Notes under the pieces: generated by a model
Databases searched by the model: none
What the model was told of the DNA's origin: nothing
Seen by the model: only the letters and a program-made list of their open reading frames with translations
Assembly (NCBI GenBank): GCA_000376725.2
Contig: KZ308729.1
Location: forward strand, 62,001 to 126,000
DNA from: Ladona fulva
Taxonomy: Eukaryota; Arthropoda; Insecta; Odonata; Libellulidae
Direction of reading: 5' to 3'
DNA: 64,000 nt
Made by a program: the position numbers and the translations under genes
Part shown: piece after piece, positions 46,561 through 57,805 of the stretch
Position numbering within the stretch: the first letter of the stretch is position 1
Layout of the letters: the number at the start of each line of letters is the position of its first letter

Positions 46561-49450
46561 AACCTAAAATGTGCACTCTTAAGTAATTTATTGCGGAAAT
46601 AAATGGAATATACTAACAACACTCTTAAACTATAGCAATTCTTTTAAGATTTAGTATCGAATAGAAACTCGGTAGTTCTATAACAAGCCTACTTGTATTG
46701 TATAACAAAACGGAATGACAGGATATTGTTACTGTAAATCAATACGATTAATACCTCAAACTGGAAGACACGAATCTTAAAAAGTATTGTCACAGGATGT
46801 TATTTATACTTATTCCATCGGAGATAACGCCAAAATTTCTATTGACTGGAAATTTTACAATTTCGTGCGCCTATTTTACGTTTTACCTTAAAAAGCAGTG
46901 ACTATTAATCTTTTCAGCTGTTGGCACCCACTGAATTTTTAAGACGTGATCTCGCACACCTCTGCAAATAACAATTTTTTGTCAAATATAAAAAACGGAA
47001 ATTAGCTCTCTGCACAATAACATTACGAAGAAATGTCCAAATAATGATATAAATTCATAAATATAATCTTATTTTTTAGTCACTGCAACAATGTGTGAAG
47101 AAATCCCGTTTTATTGTAACGTCTCGAACCTTTTGAACAAACTTCTTGCACTCCTGGTTAACAATCACTGTTATAAAGGTAAAATTCTGCTATGGATCTT
47201 TTGCTGCTTTCAGACTTTTTAATGCTAACGCTAGATATTTAACATACGTATTTGCCAATATCCAATGTTGAAAGGTATGTTTTTTAACTAGCCTCTGAAG
47301 TGAACAGTAGTTAGCAGAACAAAAATTCATATTTAAAAGCCATAAAATGATTGTGAAAAAGTTAGAAAGATTACACAACTGGTTTCCGATAACTATGCTA
47401 TAATCATGTGCCACGATAGCGTACATCTTTTAGTGCAATGTTTTAATTACACCGGTCGTTATCTTATTCGTGGAAAATGTTGTCTGGTCATTTCTCGAAT
47501 ACACAATTTTTGTGATGGGTTCCCACACGGCCGAGCCATTCTCTATTGATTTCAAATTTAGTAAAATGTACCATTACTTTCCTTTTTACTAACCTGGGGA
47601 ATTGATTTTAATTCACGAGGATTGTATTACTACCGTAAATAATGAAAAAAAAAGAAAGACGTAATCTTCCGTTACATCATCATTAGATTTTATTTTCCCT
47701 TTGATTAATAACATTTGGATATAAAACCTTAGGAAAGACATATTTTTCTTTTTATTGACGAGAACAGCTTTGACTTCGATAACTATCAACAGAAAAGGGA
47801 ATGAATGAATTTGAAAGGAAGTGAAACTTCGATTCCTTAGCCTCGTAATATCGATAAGCCTTGTACCAGAAATATCTTTTTGGCTCATAAAAACGAATGA
47901 GAGCATTAAACAAAAAAAAGCACGAATTATTTTGAAATTCCAATGGAAACCTCTTTCTTTAACTAGGAATTTGAAGACATATGAAAATCTCTCTCTAAGT
48001 ACAACTAAGCCATTAAAATTTGTTCAGAAGACGCGAGGCGTGGTGGGAAGAAGAATTAAAAGAACTAAACCGACCTTAAAGAAGATTTGTCGGAGATAAT
48101 GGCGGTATTGAAATAACGGCTGTAGATAAAAACAAGCTTCCTCTCTAAAGATGTGAAGGAAAGTTCTATTCTGAGAATTGTGGATGGCGCAGAATTCAGT
48201 GGTGGAGACGGATGAAGAATAAGAGAAAATCGGGGAAAGATTAAGCAGGTGACTAAAGGGGTGGCGCCTATGAGTAAATAGAGGTTGGAATAAACTCCTC
48301 CTACTTGAACGAACCATTCTACCTGAGAGCGGCTGCATTATCGCCCCCTGGACATCGTCCAATGAGAAAGGCCAGTTAAGTGAGGGAGAAAGGGGAAAAG
48401 AGATGCTCAGGCAAAGAGATGAAGGGGGTGGGTGATAAGAGTCGCTCGTAAGAGTGATGATTCCAGATCATGAAAACTAAGTATGCTGTATGATGGTTGA
48501 ACAAAGAGTATTACCTATTTAAAAGCATCGACTTGGTTGACCGAGATGACAATAAAGGAGTTTTAGGGATGGAAATTTAGAGAAAAGATCGGCTACGGTG
48601 TTAAATTTTTCAAATTTGTTATTGAAAGAGTAGATAGTGAGTCTATATATTCGGATATTGGAAGCACTTCCTTGTGCAGCATTAGAAACTCCTCTATGAA
48701 GCTATTGATAAGACTTTACGTTTCTCTTTACTACAGTAACGAATCAATTTTTAATTCCGTATTATCATAATTTCCTCTTAATGTTCAAAGAGTTATAACC
48801 TTATCTAAGTAAGGTTTACTGAAAGAACACATGAGGAATATGAATATTCAAGTCAAAGAATGAATAGTGGTGAAAAAGTAAAAATAAAATCATTGAGTGG
48901 TAGGAAACATTTTCTGACCGGGAGCCAAAGTAAAGAGCCTCCAATTCTTCTTTGGTTGAATTTTGATAGTGAGATTAGGAATAGGTAAAGCTCTTATTGG
49001 TGCTAAAATTTAATATTATCCTTAATAAGTTTTGAGCCGAACTTTACACCAACTCATTGTTTGAATCTCTCACGCTTATGTTCCTACGTTGATGAATCAT
49101 CTTACGTGAAATTAAGAATCTTTTAAAATTGTTCTTTACGATTATTCTGTTAATATGTATTATGGGGATACGATTCAAGAGGCATCGATGATAGAAAACT
49201 ACGGGATAGACTCTGTAGAACTTTTATGGTTATTTTTCCTTTGAGCTTAGTCTTATAACGATAACATTTTCGATGCAGATTGAAATAAATGGGCTAACAT
49301 TGTTATATTTGAGAGTATTCAATTCTTCATGATGGGTACTATGATAACCATAAGTTGTGATTTTATCCTTGCAGATTACAGACAATCCGTCTTCTTGAAC
49401 AATTCTGTCAATCTTGAACGATTAACTAACATTTAAAATTTCTCGCTTAT
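46561..49450. other. AT-rich non-coding stretch
   Basis: Frames of 60-112 codons occur (for example 47613-47906, 47821-48099 and 48024-48362), but they overlap one another on opposite strands and have no features. A GC-richer patch lies at about 48150-48480. Nothing else is recognised. Confidence 0.4.
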
Positions 49451-50200
49451 CAATTAAAATCACCTATAGACTCAGATTCCCCGCGAAATCCAAAAGTCAT
49501 ACTTTTCACAGACAAAGTGAAATAAGAGAAGAGCGAGCAGCAAGACCATCGAGCCCTTTTTCTTCTCGATTTAATTCCTCCTCCATCCTTGAATATTCCC
49601 CGCGTTATCTTTTTACACGTCGGCCATTCCATTCCATTTTTTGTCCCTTTTATTTACTTTAACCTTTAACTCCGCCCACAATCTCTCCACCTCACCACTC
49701 GAGATTCTCCTCCTCTTTAACACATCTTCCGAAAAACCCTTCTTTACCGTCCCTTTCCCTCTCAACTTATTCTTCCTATACCTTTTCTTTCTTTCCATTG
49801 CCTCCTGTCTATATCCCTTCCAGCCATTAACGAGGAGAGATGGAGGTGTACAGGAGAGAGAGAGACTGTGGGAAGGAATGAGGGATGGGTGTAGAACATG
49901 TTGGGGAGAGGAAGGACTAGGAGATGAGAAAGGGAGAGGTGGAGGACAGAGAGGAGATCGGAGGCGGAGAAAAGGTGGGTTGGAGGCAACATGAAATTTA
50001 TGATCCAATTACGAAAGCATACAGAGAAAGACACACACACGCGGGCATATGTCAATTCCTTCCGAAAGTATCTTGGGCACCAAGGATCCTTTTCTTTCCC
50101 TCTCGTCTCTGTTTCACCCTCTCCTGCTTTGTGTCTAGGGCTCACCCCACCCAGTCCTTTATCAGTGTTCTTTTTTGAGGTGGGGGAAAAAGTTTACAGT
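49450..50200. other. Pyrimidine-to-purine strand-switch island
   Basis: The plus strand is C/T-rich to about 49830, then G/A-rich to about 49990. Five frames of 84-131 codons overlap on the two strands and encode low-complexity products. I treat them as composition artefacts. Confidence 0.35.
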
Positions 50201-52300
50201 TTCGCCGTATTTACCTATTCCTTACTTATGCCATTAATAAAGTACGACTACTGTACCCTTTTTCTTTGTATTAATGGTCGTTAATCTCCGAAAACTAACC
50301 TTATAATTTTCATTTTTACTTAAATCCATCTCAATGTTAGGTCTCCCAGAAACAATAGAGGAAATTTATACCTATCAATCCATTGTCGTAAGCTTTGAAC
50401 GTAATACCTAATTTCTTTTAGCTTTCTTTTGTTTAAAAAATCAAGAACAAAAATTAAGGGAATGACTTAAAAGGCACAATGAATTAAGAAGCTAACAGTT
50501 AGTAATCCACTTGTAACCGACAACATTTTAGATCAGTTTTTCTCGGAATGCATTATCAAACTAAAACTGAGGATGCAAGACATAGGGCCTTTTCAATTCA
50601 CAGAAATGGAGCAATTGAAATGGATAAGATTCTGTAGATTATTTAAATTGAGGTATAGGAGGGTTCTGTGAGTGTGCTCAAAAATAATTCCTGTTCTTTA
50701 TTAGCTTTCTGGGTAGTATTTACTCAAATTCATCCATGTAACATATCCCTTCTTGAAATTCAACCTTTTCTCTATTACAATCTATTACAATACAATCTCT
50801 ATTACAGAATTATTCTGTAGTGAGCAGTGAATTAGTGACCACTAAAGCTTTTTAATAATAATGAATTGCATTTGGATTCCAAATTATTCATTCAATCTGA
50901 GAGTGCTATTTAAATCAGCCATAAATTAATTCTTCTGAACATGCGTATAAGTATTTATTCAATTTATACTCAATTATCAACGTCAATAGCGATGTGCCTG
51001 ACGCTTTGTTTTCAGAAGTTATCTCAGTATTTTTTAGTATCGCGTTGTTCGTAAGGATTATCTTCCGAGTTGAAAACATTTAGATACTAATGTGACAATC
51101 TCCGCTATCCCTGTTTATTCACTGTCACTCCACCTTTCTCTTTATACCGAGATCTTCGCTCCAATAGCCATATTCACCGCGCGAATCTTTTCTATTACAA
51201 TTGGATTGATTTCTCGCGCATGGGTCTCCTATTTTCTTCAACGCCCACGTTTCACGGGTGGTACCCTATCTCTCGTTTTCATTCTTTTCCAGAACTTTGA
51301 TTTCCACTGTATCCACGGTTTTTGTGGTTGCTCGTAGGAGTCCAATTATTTTTACGTTTCCGTTTCTATTTACAGATACGGTTGAAAACCAATTTATAGC
51401 TTTTCTCAACAATGGAAAGCCATTGACGCCAAAAGTAACCCTATTCTGCACTAACCATGACTCAACCCTTTGTAAATAGATCGAGTAAAAGGAGCACCTC
51501 TTGGTCATTAATTTCATTACTGTCTTTAAGCTGAAAGTACATATCAGGGTGTATGTTTATCTTATCTTGAACATTTTCTTGCTACTTATGCAATTTAAAT
51601 ATCCTATTTAACAGCATTGTGATATACTAGTTACAGCAGTAGTTATAGTTCCTAAACGAGAAGAATAAATAGAGATACTTTGGCAATTGATGGCGCAGCG
51701 TCATCAAAGCTTTTTTTTGCTCCTTTTCGTTTTTTCATGTTACCCTTAGATGGTTTTGCTTATATAACAGATCTTCGTACAAAACTAAAAATTTATATTT
51801 TAGAAACTTGAAACTGTGGTGGCCTTTATGCAATGATAGTGGCGCTATATTTCATTGAATTCCTGTTTTATAATAATTTCTGGTTTCTACCAAACAAGCT
51901 CAAATGATTCCAACAGGGGTTTAACGGCTGAGGATCCATTATGTTTATCTTCTAGGCGAATATGATTGGTAATCCTATGGAAACATCCTACTCCAACTCT
52001 TCGTAACAATGAATTAGAACCCCAGAGGGATAACTTATACTGCAGTCATATTACTCCACTGCAATACATGACACTGCAAACAGGCATATCTTTAATCATA
52101 TCAATTGATATGTATTTGTAGAAAGATATGTTACTTGACGTTCAATATTTGGTCTTTTGAAGTTAGCTGAACTGAAAAAAATCAGATTTTTGATTCCGAG
52201 ATTTAATAAAGCTTCACGTGATATTTTCGGTATCTTCCTATTTATAATTTTTCATTTCATTAAACAAGTTTATCCAGTTCCAAGGTTTTATTTGGAGACA
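50201..52300. other. AT-rich non-coding stretch
   Basis: A short imperfect duplication of TCTATTACAA lies at 50771-50806. Frames at 51092-51517 (73-83 codons) overlap on both strands without domains. No gene is recognised. Confidence 0.45.
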
Positions 52301-52755
52301 AGTAAACGACCCCGTCTAGCATGACGGAACTTTATTTAGTTTAAAAAATATATCTATTACCGTATATATCTGGTCCTCCTAAGCCAGAAACTGTCCGTCG
52401 TTAGATCAGTTAACTCAATATATTTCTTACCATTATTTATAATATTTATTCCATTGTTTTCAAGTCATGAAAGCCTACTTTACGAACAAATAAGAAAATA
52501 TAAGAACTGGTTATCCACATGTACTTATATGGGATAATTCATGAAATCAATGTTCAACAATTGCCTTGGTCGTCAAAGGGATGGGTAGTTTATTTCTGAA
52601 AAAATTAACGAATTTTCCGTGTATTTTATCAACATTTCTCGCAATTTTGAATTTATATGAATGTTTCACGACTGAAATAAGATTGTATGATCATTTTCAT
52701 TTCTTGTGACACTTCTCTCAATTTCGTTGGACCATTGTTTCTAATTTAATTTTGT
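52301..52755 (+). repeat. Dispersed repeat family, copy A (uninterrupted)
   Basis: This copy begins AGTAAACGACCCCGTC, where CCGTC and GACGG pair around TAGCAT. It aligns along its length with copy B at 57115-57805. Shared blocks include ATATCTGGTCCTCCTAAGC, CATGAAAGCCTACTTTACG, TCAAAGGGATGGGT and TTTCACGACT. It lacks the SINE carried by copy B, so it serves as the empty-site reference. It has no coding capacity, and the element class is unknown. Confidence 0.75.
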
Positions 52756-52789
52756 CTGTAAATCAAGAAAACGTACTTTTCGTTCATCT

Positions 52790-52990
52790 CTTATGGAAAC
52801 GTTTTATGGGCTCCTGGGTTCGAACTCGGGCCTTTACAGAGATGAGAACAGTTTTCCTCGGGGTTTCAGCATCGTAGAAACACAATGCAGTTTGTTTTAG
52901 ATCTCTTAAGTCAAGCTGTTTCTGAGATGAATAGGGGGACGGACAGACGGACGGACGGACAGACATTTGCTTTATATATATATGATGATA
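52790..52990 (+). mobile_element. Retroposon 3' end with GGAC tandem tail
   Basis: A box B-like GGGTTCGAACTC near 52815 is followed by about 110 bases of unique sequence, then a run of GGAC/AGAC tetranucleotides (52934-52964) and a TATATATATATGATGATATGA stretch. Tandem (GGAC)n/(AGAC)n tails mark the 3' ends of several RTE-type LINEs in invertebrates, and SINEs can share them. The start of the element is uncertain and no duplication was found. A 65-codon frame through the tail is not a gene. Confidence 0.45.
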
Positions 52991-55900
52991 TGATCATGAG
53001 ACACCACTCTACTGGTCAGTTTGGATTAAAAATCAATCTTCCAGTTTTAAGAGAGCATAGTTTTATGAAAGAGAGGCACTAACTTTGAAAATGAAAAATA
53101 ATATTTTGGTTTACCTTGCCTTATTACCTTACATTTATTAACATTTCCTTGTTACTAACATTGTAGTGTTAGCATTCTTCCTTAGGGTCGACACTTATTA
53201 TTTACTCTGTGGATCTGATAATATAAACGACTTGGAATTCGTTAATGAATAGAATTTTAATCTGCATTTGCAATTTTATGCGCTCTTAATGTTTGGAAAT
53301 TATTTTCAATAAGAGAATTTGTTTTGTGAATTTTTAAGGGAGCCATTTAAAAACATTTCTTTATCTTCTATAGAAATTAACGAGGAAACATAATCGAACG
53401 TTTTAATATTCAAAGTTTAAAAAATAGCGAATAGCAGGTTTGAGTATTAAATATAATTATATCCTCTGTTGAGATCTTTCTAACCTGATATTCTTTATGA
53501 GCACTTCCCGTTAATACGCAAAAATAAGAATGGCTATTATTTCGTTAATCTCATTAAAATTTATGTCCACAGATTTTTTGGAGTGGCTTCGAAACTTCTG
53601 GAGTCGTAAAATTATTCATTCCACGGCTAAATTTCCATTCCATTCCAAACCATCGCTCTTCCCCGCTTTCTTCTATTCCCGCCCTCTTCATATTCCCAAT
53701 GCCCCTAATTGACTGCTCCTTTCTTTCCTTCCTATCTCATCTCTATCATTTGAATCTCTAGTCCCTTATAGACCATTCTATAAAAAGATACCTCTAAGAT
53801 GTCCTCATTAATATTTTCCACTTCCTATCCTGGCGACATCACTCAAACTCTTTCCTCGGCTTCTCATCCCGATTCCAGCGACTGAAAATTCCAATTATCC
53901 CTCTTATCTTCTTTTTTTATAATGGCTTTCGATACTTGGGAAAGATTTTCTCCTTCGGCATACTTTCCCAGGAATTTATTATGCATATGCGCTCGTGGTT
54001 GTTATGTTAGAGTGAGGGTTATGGACCCGGATTTATTCTGTATATACTTCTTCCCTAATGGACCGGAGGGAAGGAATGGTTATGGCGCTAGTAAAGATGT
54101 AAATAAAAAGGAATATGTTGAATAAAAAAGCTGAGGAGGCTGTTATAAATTCGACGATGATTATAGGTTCGAGTTATATGCAAATGGAGTGGATCCCCCT
54201 ACTCAAGGGAAAATATTTATTTAACAGGGTAATTAATCCTCCATGGGCGTATGGTGGTGATTTGGGAAGAATGTGTGTTTTGTATTCGCGAGGTTTTAAA
54301 AAATTGATGCTTGAAATTCTTAGATTGATTTTCTGTTTATCAAAGATATCTAAAAGGTATTTTCATAAAAATTTTATATACTAATGAAGTTAAAATAAAA
54401 TAATTAATTTGAATTTATAGAGGAAGGTGGGGGTAAGCGTAAAAGTTAGGCGTTATAGGATAATGAAGCGAGTGGCATAAAATAAAATAGCTTGGAGAGT
54501 TGCTACAAACCAATCTTCGGATTGATAACCCTTGATAATGAAATATTTCATGCAGTGTGAGTGTATTTTAGAGAACTAACTCTGAAAATAATAGAGAGTG
54601 GATAATTTAAGAGTGATGGAGTCTTTCCAAAATATAAAGGAGATAAATATTATAATTCTTCTCTGGAAGATATTCTTAATACAAAATTTATATTTAATTA
54701 TCTAATTGCTTGGCAATACGTATGAATGATACGTTAAGAATTTCTTCTATATGTTTTATAGTTTTAAAAGTTGCTAAGTTTTATTGGTAATGTTGTGCAA
54801 ATAATATAGACTTATCCAAATATTTTTAGTTGAGAGTAAAGAATTTCCTATTTTCGTTTCTTGACTATGTTTATTTTCCAAGTTGCGGCCTGACTTAATA
54901 GAAAAATAAAATTACTTGAGTTTTTATTGCATAAAATCCGAACCTTAATTTTTAGCACCTTCTTACCTTATACTATAACTTTCCTTGATTAATTTCAAAA
55001 TTTAGGAATTTGGATAAAATAAATCGATTAAGGGAGTATTTAAAGTTATTAAATTCTGTTGCCATAAGGTTAGGAGTTGGGTTATATAATTGGCTGTTTA
55101 AGTTATCGTTATCGACTAATAATGGAAAGTGCATTACGTAGAAAATTTAAGGGAACAGGAATGTAAAGTAAAAAGGAGCCTCGGATTTGAAGAGGACTAG
55201 ATTGACTTAAAAGCAATTAGCCAATAGATTATTCTTCTTATGACTGCAAAATTAATCTCTTACGAATGTTTACTCCTTATAAGATATTAAGATTTATAAT
55301 GATTATTTTAGCGAATTACTCAACTGGAGTTTTTCCGAGAACGTATATTACACAAAGATTCCCATTCTTCTTTGAAGCGTTCTTAATTGATTTATTTCTC
55401 AATTCATTACTCATTATAATTCACAGGAAAATCAAGCGTGAATCAAAAGCCTTCATGCTGAAGGACCTCCCTCGATCTTAGAAAAAATAATTTAACACTC
55501 TGTTAAACAAATAATGAAAAGCAAATCGGCCGCAAACCGTTAAATTAACCGCCATAAGGTAGTGCTACAGCCAGTTTGAAAGGGTAAGCATTTAGGGAAG
55601 CGTTAATTTGGCGCGCAGTTCGACAGAGGTGAGGGACATCATGAGCATCTACCAAGGCTCCCTTGACGAAGCATGTTAAAAGGCTCTCTCAGAATGCTGC
55701 CAGCACTATCACCGCTCGTCCCGCAGAGTAAGGGGCAACTAAATGATGTGCCCGTGGAGATGATTGCCTCTCCCTTTACGCTGGATTGAGCGTGGAAATT
55801 AGATGCTACTGAGACGAAGGATTAAGACCAGGGAGACGGTCCGTGTTAATGGCGAAAGCTTCGGCTTGAGGAGGAAAGAGGGATGAGAAGGAGAGAGGCT

Positions 55901-57114
55901 GCTTTTTCAAGAAATGGACCGAAAGTTGGTAGTTAAAGCGGTAGAAATAATGACGGAAGGAAGGCAAGGACTCTGTAAAGACATCCTATGCTTAATTTAT
56001 AAAGGACATTCGATCCAAGGATTCGTTATATTGAAAATCATTATACTTTTCAGAGATAATACTTCCTTAGACTCCTTCCTTTCTTAGACATATGCTTGTA
56101 ATTTGAAAACAGATTTTGTGGTCGTATTTTCCAATAAATATAGGTAATTCTTTCGGCATTATGTCTACATTAACTTCTGCAAATATCAAGTTACTCAAAG
56201 GGCATTTTGAGAGTTTTTTCTTTCGTTATATGCAGATTTTCGGAAGTTTTTTAAAGTTTTATCAAGTGTGGTAGAAGTGTGCACGTGGAATTTTGGACAA
56301 CATTTTAAATTGCTTGAGCTTGGAGTGGAAAATGTAACAAAATTTAGAACGAGCAGATGAATTTCCAGTCCTAGGGTATTGATTGGAATATATTGAGGAA
56401 ACAGGATGACATTAGGGATGAGGAGAAACTGGAATGAGAATGGCAGCTAAGGAATTAGATGGGAGAGATGAGAGAAGAATGAGGAAATGAGGATCAGGGG
56501 GAATGAGGTTAAACGAATCAGAGTGAATATTAAGTAGGAGGTTGTTTTTGGGAAGAGGGTTGGCAGTCAGGATAGCAGGGCTATATTTGCCTTGCTTTTG
56601 GCGATACTCCTCTCTTAAAGTGGTCTTTTCCCTCCCACTTGTTCCCTTGCTATATCCAGTGATCGTAAAATGCTTCGTTCGTGTATTTGGAAAACAGAAG
56701 CAAAAACAAAAAGCATAAGGGTATCCAATTAATCAAACCGAACGTAATTTTTCTGGCTGGAAGGAGAGATTTACATGGAACATTATGATTCCTGTGCCCT
56801 GTTGTTTGGGCTTGATTAGGGTGTTTGGGTGAATATCGGATGATTACTTGTTTAAGATTTTTAATTTCTGGGAATAGGATTTAAAAATTATAAGCATAAA
56901 TATAGAAGGAATGTAGAACAAGGGTGGTATCTATTGTTCCCGTAAGTATGATATCACCCTTAAATATCTTATATACACTCAATACACTCTCTATACACTC
57001 AATTTTTCTTTCCTTTTACTTGTCCAGAAATATACTATTAAGTTTATTATGCTAATGAATACTTATTCAATGCGATTATTCTCAACTTTGTTTGGGTTTT
57101 CTATTAAAAATACT
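52991..57114. other. Long, mostly AT-rich non-coding stretch
   Basis: A C/T-rich patch lies at about 53590-53900 and a GC-richer patch at 55560-55960. Frames up to 89 codons (54115-54384) have no features. About 56340-56580 is purine-rich. A short duplication of ATACACTC lies at 56970-57001. No gene or RNA is recognised. Confidence 0.4.
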
Positions 57115-57305
57115 AGTAAACGCCCCCGTCAAGCATGACGGGACTTAATTTACTTAAAAAATATATCTATTATCGTATATATCTGGTCCTCCTAAGCACA
57201 AAAAATTCTGCCGTAAGATCATAACAACTCAATATATATTTCTTATCATATAAATTATTTATAATATTTATTCTACTGCTTTCAAGACATGAAAGCCTAC
57301 TTTAC

Positions 57306-57544
57306 GTAAATTTCTTAAGGAAGAATGGACTTTAGGATACTTTTTGGACTTCCCGAATGGCTTGGAGGAATGTTCTGCCGGGATAGCTCAACGGACAGAG
57401 CACCCGACCGGCAATTGGAAGACCCGCGTTCGATTCCCGGTCCCGTCAGACTTTTTTCAAGACCATTCTTCCTTGGGACTTTTCCTGGGTGCGCACCATC
57501 TTGCGCAAAGTCTTCCTTACCCATTTTCGTTTGTAAATTTCTTA
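57306..57544 (+). mobile_element. Full-length tRNA-derived SINE with 12-bp target-site duplication
   Basis: GTAAATTTCTTA flanks a 215-base insert (57318-57532) on both sides. The insert has a roughly 59-base leader, a tRNA-like head (57377-57447) and a tail of about 85 bases sharing CATTCTTCCTTGGGA and GGGTGCGCACCATCTTGCG with the copy at 39.6 kb. The leader begins AGGAAGAATGGAC, an inverted echo of the tail's GACCATTCTTCCTT, which hints that the leader may itself derive from an inverted fragment. There is no poly(A) end. Overlapping frames (57325-57600, 57344-57547 and 57315-57524 minus) read through the SINE and are not genes. Confidence 0.85.
57377..57447 (+). other. tRNA-like head of the 57-kb SINE
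   Basis: The acceptor arms GCCGGGA and TCCCGTC pair at six of seven positions. The D stem GCTC/GAGC is perfect. A 7-base anticodon loop (CCGGCAA) sits on a partly paired stem. The T arm has one mismatch around TTCGATT. Box A (TAGCTCAACGG, 57384-57394) and box B (GTTCGATTCCC, 57428-57438) are good matches, so RNA polymerase III transcription of the family is plausible. The defective arms and retroposed context exclude a working tRNA gene. Confidence 0.8.
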
Positions 57545-57805
57545 TAAAAATTATAAAAACTGATTATCCTCGTGCGCTTATATGGGATAATAATTCATGA
57601 AATCAACATTCAACAATAGCCTTAGACGTCAAAGGGATGGGTTGTTTATTTCCCAAATATTTTACGAAATTTCCGTGTGTTTTATCAAAATCTTCGAAAG
57701 TTCGGATCTATATCAATATTTCACGACTAAAATAAGAATCAATGATCATTTTCCTCTCTCTCTCATGACTTTTGTACCATATTTTAACTTTCGAAAATTA
57801 TGATT

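Larger units (their letters stand above)
57115..57805 (+). repeat. Dispersed repeat family, copy B (interrupted by SINE)
   Basis: The left part (57115-57317) and the right part (57533 onward) together align with copy A at 52301-52755. The 5' hairpin is better preserved here: CCCGTC and GACGGG pair around AAGCAT. The break coincides exactly with the SINE and its duplicated target GTAAATTTCTTA, so the repeat was present before the SINE arrived. The right edge is approximate. Confidence 0.75.

Noticed and set aside
49613..50145. 131- and 127-codon minus-strand genes
   Set aside because: They overlap each other and plus-strand frames in a strand-switch island, and the products are low complexity.
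52885..53082. 65-codon gene over the GGAC repeat tail
   Set aside because: The frame is created by the tandem tetranucleotide tail of a retroposon.
57315..57600. Open frames across the 57-kb SINE (69, 91 and 67 codons)
   Set aside because: They read through a tRNA head and SINE tail, so they cannot be conserved proteins.
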